Shown here piece by piece: positions 1 to 5,669 of a DNA stretch of 7,099 bases. The notes under the pieces were generated by a model. It saw nothing but the letters and a program-made list of their open reading frames with translations, did not search any database and had not been told where the DNA came from. This DNA is from an uncultured Aliiroseovarius sp. (GTDB taxonomy: Bacteria; Pseudomonadota; Alphaproteobacteria; Rhodobacterales; Rhodobacteraceae): the NCBI GenBank assembly GCA_938023895.1, contig CALJDH010000288.1:1-7099 (forward strand), in the 5' to 3' direction. Position numbers and translations under genes: made by a program. Every line of letters begins with the position of its first letter. Position 1 is the first letter of the stretch.

Positions 1-29
1 GCGGGCGTCCTGATTTTCGGGGCGCCCGC
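1..29 (+). terminator. GC-rich hairpin, probable terminator of a gene left of the window
   Basis: Bases 1-11 pair with 19-29: seven Watson-Crick pairs (1-7 with 23-29), then a G-U wobble, two G-C pairs and a second wobble, around a seven-base loop at 12-18. The stem is very stable, but only a poor T-rich tail (CTCTTGC) follows, so intrinsic termination may be partial. It lies 58 bases before cobO, where a terminator for an upstream gene would be expected. Because the window starts exactly at the stem, the stem could extend further left, or the hairpin could be a leader element of cobO. Confidence 0.5.
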
Positions 30-87
30 TCTTGCATCCGGGGGCGTGTGCTCTCACAGTGGATGAACAGTCAGAAGTGAGGCCAGA

Positions 88-696
88 ATGACCGTAGATC
101 CCGATCGCCACGCCACAAAGATGGCAAAGAAGAAAGCCGCCAGTGACAAGATCATGGCGACGAAGACCGACAAGAAAGGTCTGATCATCGTGCATACCGG
201 CAAGGGCAAGGGCAAAAGCTCGGCCGCGTTCGGGATGATTTTCCGTTGTATCGCGGCGGACATGAAATGTGCCGTGGTGCAGTTCATCAAGGGTGGTATG
301 GATTGCGGCGAGCGTGATCTGATCAACGCCAAGTTCTCGGATATCTGCGAGTTCTACACGATGGGCGAGGGCTTTACGTGGGAAACACAAGACCGCACGC
401 GCGACATCGAGATGGCGCAGGCCGCGTGGGAAAAATCGAAAGAGCTGATCCGTGACCCGTCGAACAAGATGGTCCTGCTGGATGAGATCAACATCGCCAT
501 TCGCTATGACTATGTCGACATCAACGAAGTGGTGCAGTTTCTAGTCGAAGAGAAGCCCGAGATGACCCATGTGGTGCTGACCGGGCGCAATGCCTCGGAC
601 GATCTGATCGAGATTGCCGATCTGGTGACCGAGATGGAATTGGTGAAGCACCCGTTCCGGTCGGGCATCAAGGCGCAAATTGGGGTCGAATACTGA
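88..696 (+). CDS. cobO: Cob(I)yrinic acid a,c-diamide adenosyltransferase (CobO/BtuR/CobA type)
   Basis: This 202-residue protein transfers the 5'-deoxyadenosyl group of ATP to the cobalt of reduced corrinoids, a cytoplasmic step of adenosylcobalamin synthesis and salvage. The family is P-loop and RecA-like. Residues 38-45 form the Walker A loop (GKGKGKSS), preceded by the strand GLIIVHT. Residues 128-135 (MVLLDEIN) form the Walker-B-like strand with the conserved Asp-Glu. TGR at 165-167 and the C-terminal KHPFRSGIKAQ stretch (187-197) are also typical. The Lys-rich N-terminal helix (residues 8-30) is usual in alphaproteobacterial members, which supports the start at 88; an AAGTGAGG-like SD lies at 75-82. 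Length is normal and no key residue is missing. It is probably co-transcribed with the next gene, 23 bases downstream. Any cobalamin riboswitch would have to lie left of the window. Confidence 0.96.
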   Translation: MTVDPDRHATKMAKKKAASDKIMATKTDKKGLIIVHTGKGKGKSSAAFGMIFRCIAADMKCAVVQFIKGGMDCGERDLINAKFSDICEFYTMGEGFTWETQDRTRDIEMAQAAWEKSKELIRDPSNKMVLLDEINIAIRYDYVDINEVVQFLVEEKPEMTHVVLTGRNASDDLIEIADLVTEMELVKHPFRSGIKAQIGVEY

Positions 697-714
697 TCCC
701 GAAAACGGGAGGAG
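697..714 (+). promoter_or_regulatory. Shine-Dalgarno GGGAGGAG partly inside a small hairpin
   Basis: The gap between cobO and the next gene carries a strong SD, GGGAGGAG, at 707-714, five bases before the ATG at 720. The first four SD bases also belong to a 5-bp perfect inverted repeat (TCCCG at 697-701, CGGGA at 706-710) with an AAAA loop. The repeat begins directly after the cobO stop codon. Formed in mRNA, it would hide the left half of the SD, while ribosomes ending cobO would melt it. That suggests translational coupling, but the stem is short and may be chance. Confidence 0.5.
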
Positions 715-719
715 AAACG

Positions 720-1031
720 ATGCCGAAGTTCTACATGGCGTATCACGAACCAACGGATGTGCCCGACGACAAGAAGGCCGAAATGCAGGCCGCGTATAAG
801 GCGTGGATTGCGAAATACGCGGATGTGTTCGAGATACCCGAGACGCCCTTCAAGGCGCAGTGGACCGTCGATGGCGATGGTCACCGCGAAGGGTTCAAGC
901 AGCCGATGATGGGCTTTTGCGTGATCAACGCGCCGGACGCGGAAACAGCCTTGGCGATTGCCGGTGAAAACAGCTTCATCCAGATGGGGACGATCCATCT
1001 GGCCGAATTGATGGAGATGCCCAAGGGCTGA
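720..1031 (+). CDS. Small YCII/DGPF-related domain protein, function unknown
   Basis: This 103-residue soluble protein has no signal peptide or membrane segment. It opens with MPKFYMAYH, then an amphipathic helix (residues 15-33) ending in a WIAKY segment. A middle strand KAQWTVDG (45-52) and GFCVINAPDAETALAIA (65-81) follow, and it ends in GTIHLAELMEM (90-100). That order, strand plus a Trp-containing helix, then a strand leading into an Ala-rich 'DAETALA' helix, then a strand ending in 'E(L/V)xEM', matches the ferredoxin-like YCII-related/DGPF family. Roles in that family are mostly unknown; YciI itself is discussed as a small dimeric enzyme-like protein. The assignment is by eye. It sits 23 bases after cobO with an excellent SD, so it is probably translated from the same mRNA. 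A cobalamin role is possible but unsupported by sequence. The next gene converges on it. Confidence 0.8.
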   Translation: MPKFYMAYHEPTDVPDDKKAEMQAAYKAWIAKYADVFEIPETPFKAQWTVDGDGHREGFKQPMMGFCVINAPDAETALAIAGENSFIQMGTIHLAELMEMPKG

Positions 1032-1043
1032 TCCTTAGCGACG

Positions 1044-1070
1044 GGGCGCGGCGGTTATCCCGCCTCGCCC
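1044..1070. terminator. Candidate bidirectional hairpin between convergent genes
   Basis: Bases 1044-1053 pair with 1061-1070 (nine G-C pairs with one internal C/T mismatch at 1049/1065) around a seven-base loop. The element spans the stop codon of the minus-strand ThDP enzyme and lies 13 bases after the stop of the YCII-like gene, where convergent transcripts would need to end. Neither side has a T tract, so it is at best a weak or Rho-assisted terminator, and in GC-rich DNA such a stem can occur by chance. Confidence 0.33.
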
Positions 1071-2710
1071 TGTGCGCGCAACTGATCCAGCGTCAGACCC
1101 GGTGTGGCGACTTGCTGATCTACCACCAACTCGATCACAGCCAGTTTCCCGGATGCCTCGGCACGCTTGAAAGCCGCTTGGAAGTCTTCCGTTCGCGTGA
1201 CCGTTTCCCCATGTCCACCGTAGGCGCGGGCCAGATCTGCGAAGTCGGGGTTTGCCATGTCGGTGCCCGAGACGCGCGCCGGATAGGTACGTTCTTGGTG
1301 CATACGGATGGTCCCATAGCGCTCGTTGTTCACGATGATCGCGATGGGTTTGGCACCGTGCTGTACAGCGGTCGACATCTCGTTCAGGGTCATCTGAAAC
1401 TCGCCATCCCCCAGCCATGCAATGACGGTGCGGTCGGGGTGTTGCAGGCTAGCGGCCACTGCCGCAGGGAAGCCATAGCCCATCGAGCCGGAGGTCGGGG
1501 CCAGCTGCGTTCCGTATTCCTTGAAGCGGAAATAGCAGTGCAGCCATGTGGCGTAGTTTCCTGCTCCGTTTGTCATGACCGTATCGTCGGGCAGCGTGTC
1601 CGACAGCCAGTGCATGATGCGTTCCAGCTTGACCGGGCCGGGGGTCTCGACCGGGGTTTGGAAGGCGTCAAAGGCCGCGCGGCCCTGTTGCGCCCACTCG
1701 GCCCACGGGGTTGCAGACAGCGCGGGCTGTGCGCTCAGCGCTGCAATCGCTGTGGGGCCGGTGGCCAGCACAGTCTGATCTGCGTGATAGACGCGGCCCA
1801 ATTCCTCGGCGTCTGGATAGACATGGATGATGCGCTTGCCGGTCTGGAACGGGTCCAGCATCTCGTAGCTGCCGGTGACGATGTCGCCCAAACGGCTACC
1901 CAGAACGACCAGCGTGTCGGCTTCGTCGAACATGGCCTTCAGCGCCGGGTTGATGCCAAGACCGAGGTCTCCGACATAGTTCGGGTGGCGGTTGTCCACA
2001 TAGTCCTGACGGCGGAAAGCGGTGGCGACGGGCAGGGCGTTTGCGGTGGCGAACTTCATCAGCGTGGAGCCCGCATCTGCCGTCCAACCCGGCCCGCCTG
2101 CGATCAGAAGCGGACGCGCAGACGTCTCAATCGCGGCCAGTATCGCACTCGCGTCCGCGCTGGACACATGGCCCTGCGTGGCAGGCACAGCTGGGCGATC
2201 CGGCACGTCGGCCACGTCGCTGAGCATATCCTCGGGCAGGGCGACGACGACCGGGCCGGGGCGCCCGGTGCGGGCCACGTGGAAGGCGCGGGCAAGGTAT
2301 TCGGGCAGGCGCTCTGTCTGGTCGACCTCGCAGGACCATTTGGCCAGCGGGCCGAAGAAGGCGCGATAGTCGACTTCCTGAAACGCGCCGCGATCCCGGT
2401 GCGCGCGCGCGATCTGGCCCACGAAAACCACCATCGGTGTCGCGTCCTGCATGGCGACGTGAATGCCGGAAGATGCATTCGTCGCCCCCGGACCGCGCGT
2501 GACAAACACAACACCCGGCGCGCCAGTAAGCTTGCCATGCGCTTCGGCCATCATGGCAGCCCCACCTTCCTGACGGCAGACGATGTTTTCGATCCCGCTG
2601 TCGTAAAGCCCATCTAGAGCGGCCAAAAAGCTTTCGCCGGGGACCGAGAAGACGCGGGCAACGCCTTCGGTTTTCAGGTGATCGACCAAGATTTGTCCGC
2701 CGTGGCGCAT
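1055..2710 (-). CDS. Thiamine-diphosphate-dependent enzyme, acetolactate-synthase-like
   Basis: This 551-residue cytoplasmic protein has the three-domain ThDP decarboxylase/carboligase architecture. An N-terminal PYR domain (about 1-165) carries the catalytic Glu48 in CRQEGGAAMMAEAHGKLTG and the TRGPGATN turn (71-78). A central nucleotide-binding-like domain follows (about 185-330; LLIAGGPG at 201-208, VVLGSRLGD at 268-276). A C-terminal PP domain contains the ThDP/Mg2+ motif, GDG at 434-436 through NN at 461-462 with 24 residues between. Annotation pipelines would probably call it acetolactate synthase large subunit. I do not adopt that, because by eye the positions of the acetolactate-synthase specificity Met and Trp hold Thr467 and His471, and no small regulatory subunit is adjacent. 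Substrate is unknown. The start at 2710 gives the family N-terminus (MRHGGQILVDHLK). Its SD is weak (GAGAC-like), and the open frame reaches 2977 only by running through the divergent neighbour. Confidence 0.9.
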   Translation of the reverse strand: MRHGGQILVDHLKTEGVARVFSVPGESFLAALDGLYDSGIENIVCRQEGGAAMMAEAHGKLTGAPGVVFVTRGPGATNASSGIHVAMQDATPMVVFVGQIARAHRDRGAFQEVDYRAFFGPLAKWSCEVDQTERLPEYLARAFHVARTGRPGPVVVALPEDMLSDVADVPDRPAVPATQGHVSSADASAILAAIETSARPLLIAGGPGWTADAGSTLMKFATANALPVATAFRRQDYVDNRHPNYVGDLGLGINPALKAMFDEADTLVVLGSRLGDIVTGSYEMLDPFQTGKRIIHVYPDAEELGRVYHADQTVLATGPTAIAALSAQPALSATPWAEWAQQGRAAFDAFQTPVETPGPVKLERIMHWLSDTLPDDTVMTNGAGNYATWLHCYFRFKEYGTQLAPTSGSMGYGFPAAVAASLQHPDRTVIAWLGDGEFQMTLNEMSTAVQHGAKPIAIIVNNERYGTIRMHQERTYPARVSGTDMANPDFADLARAYGGHGETVTRTEDFQAAFKRAEASGKLAVIELVVDQQVATPGLTLDQLRAQGEAG

Positions 2711-2729
2711 CGCTGTGTCTCGTCTTGTC

Positions 2730-2758
2730 TTGACCTCGCACGTGCCACGCCCCACATC
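2730..2758 (+). promoter_or_regulatory. Candidate promoter for the FMN reductase gene
   Basis: The 74-bp gap between the divergent ThDP-enzyme and FMN-reductase genes holds a TTGACC hexamer at 2730-2735, a near-consensus -35. At 17-bp spacing the -10 position (2753-2758, CACATC) is poor. In GC-rich alphaproteobacteria the -35 TTGAC is often the better conserved element, and a start near 2765 would leave a short leader with the SD at 2772-2780. I could not find a matching promoter for the minus-strand gene in the same gap. Confidence 0.3.
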
Positions 2759-2771
2759 CCTGAGACCCGAC

Positions 2772-2780
2772 AAAGGAGGT
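2772..2780 (+). promoter_or_regulatory. Consensus Shine-Dalgarno deciding a TTG start
   Basis: AAAGGAGGT at 2772-2780 is almost perfectly complementary to the 3' end of 16S rRNA. It sits four bases before the TTG codon at 2785, which fixes that TTG as the start. The next in-frame ATG (residue 9) would cut into the first beta strand just before the phosphate-binding loop and has no comparable SD. Confidence 0.8.
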
Positions 2781-2784
2781 TCAT

Positions 2785-3330
2785 TTGTCCAAACACCAAT
2801 TGCTTGGCATGTCCGGGTCCCTGCGTAAAGACGCAACCAACCGGTTCCTGCTGCGAAATGCTGCGCGGCTTTATGGCGATGCGGATTACGTAGAGGCGGA
2901 TCTGCACCTGCCGCTTTACGATGGCGACCTTGAGGATGCTTCGGGGATCCCTGATAGCGTGGCCAAACTGGCCGCACAGATCGCGGAAGCGGATGCGGTG
3001 ATCATCTCGACGCCAGAGTACAACAAGATGCTGACCGGTGTTCTGAAGAATGCGCTTGATTGGGTCAGTCGGGTGAAACCCCATCCGTGGCAGGGCAAGC
3101 CCGTGGCCGCCATGTCGGCTGCCGGAGGCCGTGCGGGCGGAGAGCGGGCGCAGGCGTCATTGGTGGCGGCGATGGTGCCGTTTCAGCCGCGCCTTGTGAT
3201 CGGGCCAGAGATCGCCGTGGCGGGTAGCTCGAAAGAGTTCGACGCGGAGGGCGTTTTGAAGAATGAGCGCTACGAGGCGAATTTGACGAAGCTGATGGGC
3301 AAGTTGCGGGCCGCCGTAGATCAGTCTTGA
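2785..3330 (+). CDS. NAD(P)H-dependent FMN reductase (flavodoxin-fold quinone/chromate/azo reductase type)
   Basis: This 181-residue cytoplasmic flavoprotein belongs to the NADPH-dependent FMN reductase family, whose members reduce FMN, quinones, chromate or azo compounds by two-electron transfer. The FMN phosphate loop is SGSLRKDATN (residues 10-19) after strand QLLGM. The second signature, TPEYN (76-80) followed by LKNALDWVSR (87-96), contacts the flavin ring and is nearly canonical. A Gly-rich loop SAAGGRAGGERAQ (111-123) follows the PVAAMS strand, also as expected. Length is normal. Translation begins at TTG, supported by the SD just upstream. It is divergent from the ThDP enzyme, and its last 10 bases overlap the end of the convergent VOC gene. 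The true acceptor cannot be read from sequence; a stress-protective quinone reductase is the usual guess. Confidence 0.93.
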   Translation: MSKHQLLGMSGSLRKDATNRFLLRNAARLYGDADYVEADLHLPLYDGDLEDASGIPDSVAKLAAQIAEADAVIISTPEYNKMLTGVLKNALDWVSRVKPHPWQGKPVAAMSAAGGRAGGERAQASLVAAMVPFQPRLVIGPEIAVAGSSKEFDAEGVLKNERYEANLTKLMGKLRAAVDQS

Positions 3331-3725
3331 AGCCGTTCCGATATCTCGATCAAGTTTCCATCTGGATCGCGGATATAGATTGACTGGATAGGAAACGATG
3401 CGCCTGTGCGACGGACAGGGCCATCGACGATCTGGACGCCGAACTTATGCAAATGGGTTTGCCACGTGTCGAGCGGGCTGTCCGTCAGAAAACACAGGTC
3501 GGCGCTGCCTGGCGTTGGCACCTTTGCCTTAGGGTCAAATTCTTGGCCAGCGACATGTAGATTAATCTTTTGCACACCAAATTTCAGGGCCCAACGGGTA
3601 CTGCCGTCTGTTGGCTGAAATTGTTCGGATTGCATACCAAGCACCCGGTCATAGAAAGCAATCGTCGCCTCGATGTCTGCGACAGTCAGGACGAGATGAT
3701 CGAGCGCAGTAAGCTGTGGTCCCAT
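3321..3725 (-). CDS. VOC-family (glyoxalase/dioxygenase fold) protein
   Basis: This 134-residue protein is made of two beta-alpha-beta-beta-beta modules of the vicinal oxygen chelate superfamily. Module one starts with LDHLVLTVADIEATIAFY (residues 8-25), the usual start, with His10 a likely metal ligand. KINLHVAG (53-60) gives a further candidate, His57. Module two runs from SADLCFLTD (74-82), through the helix TWQTHLHKFGV and GPVRRTGA (102-109), to the family-typical DPDGNLIEIS (120-129) with Glu127 as the last ligand. Asp76 stands where many relatives have His, so metal binding may differ. Lyase, dioxygenase and resistance functions all use this fold, so I assign no reaction. An SD-like GAAGGG (complement of 3734-3739) precedes the start. 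Its coding DNA is poorer in GC than that of the FMN reductase. Confidence 0.9.
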   Translation of the reverse strand: MGPQLTALDHLVLTVADIEATIAFYDRVLGMQSEQFQPTDGSTRWALKFGVQKINLHVAGQEFDPKAKVPTPGSADLCFLTDSPLDTWQTHLHKFGVQIVDGPVRRTGASFPIQSIYIRDPDGNLIEISERLQD

Positions 3726-3746
3726 GTGCTTTTCCCTTCAGACGAA

Positions 3747-3760
3747 TGACGTTACGGTCA
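3747..3760. promoter_or_regulatory. Dyad TGAC-N6-GTCA in a very short divergent gap
   Basis: The 39-bp space between the divergent VOC and hydratase genes (3726-3764) contains the inverted repeat TGAC at 3747-3750 and GTCA at 3757-3760. Its position makes an operator for a dimeric regulator conceivable, but four-base half-sites are frequent by chance. I see no clear -35/-10 pair in the gap, so promoter elements for at least one gene must lie inside the other gene. Confidence 0.2.
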
Positions 3761-3764
3761 GAGT

Positions 3765-4577
3765 ATGGATGAAATATCACGCGACACCCAGATCGTCACC
3801 GATCAGATGGATCCCGCCCGCGCTTCGGCACTTCTTGTGGCGCTTGGCGCGACGGATTTGGTTAAGAGCGGCGATCCATTACCCCCGTTCTTTCATCAGC
3901 TCTATTTCTGGGACGTCCAACCACCTACGGCTCTCGGGCGTGATGGCCATCCGAATGTCGGAGGCCTGATCCCAGATATGGGTTTGCCGCGGCGTATGTG
4001 GGCCGGAGGGCGGCTGACCTTCAATTCTCCACTTCATGCAGGCGTACCGGCTGAGAAGCGCAGTTGTGTCGAGGCAACTCAACATAAAGTGGGTCGGACT
4101 GGGCCACTGGGTTTTGTGACCCTGCGACACGAGATTTGGCAGGGTGGTCACTGTGCAGTGACCGAGCATCAGGACCTCGTCTACCGCGAGGATCCAGATT
4201 CTAATGCGCCTCAATCAAGGACCCGTTTGGCCCCCTCTGGTGAAGAAAGTGCAGAAGTGTGGGAGTTCAATTCAACACTGTTGTTTCGCTACTCGGCCCT
4301 AACGTTCAATGGACACCGCATCCACTATGATCTGGATTACTGTCGCGATGTGGAAGGGTATGATGGACTGGTGGTGCATGGCCCGTTACTGGCGCAGTTG
4401 CTGATGTTGAAGGCAGCACGTGAACTGGGACCTTTGTCGGAATTCACGTTCCGCGCCGTGTCACCCGTTTTGCATGTTGAAACCGCAACGCTTTGCAGGA
4501 AAGGCGAAGCGCTCTGGGTTCGTGGGCAGGATCAAAGATTGTGTATGGAAGCGACCGCACGCCTCGCCGAAGGTTAA
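3765..4577 (+). CDS. Double-hotdog enoyl-thioester hydratase (MaoC / mesaconyl-C4-CoA hydratase / HTD2-like)
   Basis: This 270-residue protein resembles single-chain double-hotdog hydratases: 3-methylfumaryl (mesaconyl-C4)-CoA hydratase, itaconyl-CoA hydratases and mitochondrial HTD2. These add or remove water at a 2-enoyl thioester. The N-terminal half (about 5-150) is the degenerate hotdog, with PPFFHQLYFWD (40-50), GLIPDMGLPRRMWAGG (67-82) and a second strand set through VTLRHEIWQ. The C-terminal half holds the catalytic signature FRYSALTFNGHRIHYD (174-189), with His187 and nearby polar residues, then EGYDGLVVHGPL (197-208), the oxyanion/substrate helix. The start at 3765 keeps a full N-terminal helix but has no good SD. 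An alternative ATG 14 codons later is no better. It diverges from the VOC gene, and its TAA overlaps the stop of the next gene by four bases. The substrate (short-chain dicarboxylic versus fatty acyl) is not determinable here. Confidence 0.88.
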   Translation: MDEISRDTQIVTDQMDPARASALLVALGATDLVKSGDPLPPFFHQLYFWDVQPPTALGRDGHPNVGGLIPDMGLPRRMWAGGRLTFNSPLHAGVPAEKRSCVEATQHKVGRTGPLGFVTLRHEIWQGGHCAVTEHQDLVYREDPDSNAPQSRTRLAPSGEESAEVWEFNSTLLFRYSALTFNGHRIHYDLDYCRDVEGYDGLVVHGPLLAQLLMLKAARELGPLSEFTFRAVSPVLHVETATLCRKGEALWVRGQDQRLCMEATARLAEG

Positions 4578-5614
4578 AGACTGGCCTCGACCCGGAAGTC
4601 CTCGGGGATATCGTCGCGACCTTCCAGCACCAGATCGGCCATCAATTCGCCGACACGTGGGCCCATGCCGAAGCCGATTTTGAAGCCACCATTGGCGATG
4701 AAGGCGCCGGGGCGGCCGGGGTATCCGCCCAGCATCGGTGCGCGGGATTTGGCGCGCGGGCGCACGCCGGCCCAGCGTTCGATGACAGGGGCATTGGCCA
4801 GCGCGGGGCAGGCGGCGCGGGCGCGGGCGATCACCTCGTCCAGTGCGTCGTCGCAGCTGGAGGGGTCGTCGAACTCGCGTTCGCTGGTCGATCCGATGGC
4901 GACAGTGCCGTCCGCGTGCGGGATGATGTGCACGGCGTCCGCAAAAAGTTGCGGCATGTCCCGCGCGTCATGGTCCAGAAGCGCGCTTTGGCCTTTGACG
5001 CCGTTGCCGACAGGTTTGCCCAACTCCTCGGACAGTTTTACCATGCCCTGCCAGCCGGTCGCCCAAACCTCGGTCCCTTCCGAGGGGCCGTCGGTCACGA
5101 TTTCGCCGCCCTTGGCTTGGATCGCTGCGACCAAAGCGGCGCCTGCCCGGCGGGGGCTCATCCGGGCGGTCAGCGTGTCGTAGATCAGGAAGCCGGTCGG
5201 GCTGATCGGCGCCCAATCCGGGAAGTCAGACGCGGGACGCACCGTCCACACGGCTTTGCCCTGCCACAGCGTTTCGGCCTCGACTGCGCGGGTTTTGGCG
5301 AGCTCTAACAGGCGTTCGTCGGCAATGGGTTGCAACCGGCCTGACCGCGCATAGCCGGGGGATGTGCCGGACATGGCCTCGACCTCGGCCCAATAGGTTT
5401 CCGCCATGATCAGACTGTCGAATTGAAATGCTTTCTTGGCGTTCCAGCGTTCGGGCACGTGCGGGGCCAGAGCGCCAACCAGACCGCCAGATGACCCGGC
5501 ACCCGGCCCGTTCGGGTCGATCACCCGCACCTTCGCGCCGCGTTTGGCGCAGCTCCACGCGACCGACAGGCCAAAGATCCCTGCGCCATAGACCGTCACA
5601 TCAGCCGTTGCCAT
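4574..5614 (-). CDS. FAD-dependent oxidoreductase, DAO family (possible stand-alone MnmC(o)-like)
   Basis: This 346-residue protein is a DAO-fold flavoprotein related to glycine/D-amino-acid oxidases. The N-terminal Rossmann motif is GAGIFG (10-15), with strand end VRVIDP (29-34) supplying the ribose-binding acidic residue. The following GAGSSGGLVGALAPHVPE (38-55) resembles the 'ASGN..G...P' FAD segment of the oxidoreductase half of MnmC. Other landmarks are ATGWQG (185-190), KGQSALL (208-214), the strand pair IIPHADGTVAIGSTSE (230-245), RWAGVRPRAKSRAP (280-293) and the closing FAD contact NGGFKIGFGMGP (308-319). It starts back-to-back with mnmD, 55 bp away, and an AAGGA SD (complement of 5623-5627) precedes the start. 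That neighbourhood favours oxidation of carboxymethylaminomethyl-uridine in tRNA. A ThiO-like glycine oxidase or another amino-acid oxidase is the main alternative, so I give no symbol. Confidence 0.88.
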   Translation of the reverse strand: MATADVTVYGAGIFGLSVAWSCAKRGAKVRVIDPNGPGAGSSGGLVGALAPHVPERWNAKKAFQFDSLIMAETYWAEVEAMSGTSPGYARSGRLQPIADERLLELAKTRAVEAETLWQGKAVWTVRPASDFPDWAPISPTGFLIYDTLTARMSPRRAGAALVAAIQAKGGEIVTDGPSEGTEVWATGWQGMVKLSEELGKPVGNGVKGQSALLDHDARDMPQLFADAVHIIPHADGTVAIGSTSEREFDDPSSCDDALDEVIARARAACPALANAPVIERWAGVRPRAKSRAPMLGGYPGRPGAFIANGGFKIGFGMGPRVGELMADLVLEGRDDIPEDFRVEASL

Positions 5615-5669
5615 CGGAGCTATCCTTCTTCATGTTCGCGCAGGTTTCAAATGCGTTCTAGGGCAGATC

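Noticed and set aside
1..87. A cobalamin riboswitch in front of cobO
   Set aside because: Only 87 bases are available, a third of them in a simple hairpin, and I see no B12-box-like segment. An element left of the window cannot be excluded.
1112..2617. A 501-codon plus-strand open frame opposite the ThDP enzyme
   Set aside because: It is the mirror of a high-GC coding sequence. Its translation is rich in Arg, Gly, His and Cys with no recognisable fold, while the minus strand encodes a complete, motif-bearing enzyme.
2716..2730. Three consecutive pentamers TGTCT, CGTCT, TGTCT in the divergent gap
   Set aside because: Short, imperfect and without a matching second array. Probably chance, although it sits just before the candidate -35.
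2711..2977. N-terminal extension of the ThDP enzyme by 89 codons
   Set aside because: The extension would lie across the divergent FMN reductase and has no family similarity. The Met at 2710 gives the expected N-terminus.
4493..5308. A 271-codon plus-strand open frame opposite the FAD oxidoreductase
   Set aside because: Low-complexity Gly/Ala/Arg-rich translation without motifs, antisense to a clear flavoprotein and overlapping the end of the hydratase. It is a codon-bias shadow.
5608..5636. TTGCCA (5608-5613) and CATGTT (5631-5636) as an mnmD promoter with 17-bp spacing
   Set aside because: The -10 matches consensus at only three positions, and the -35 overlaps the oxidoreductase start codon. 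Too weak to annotate.
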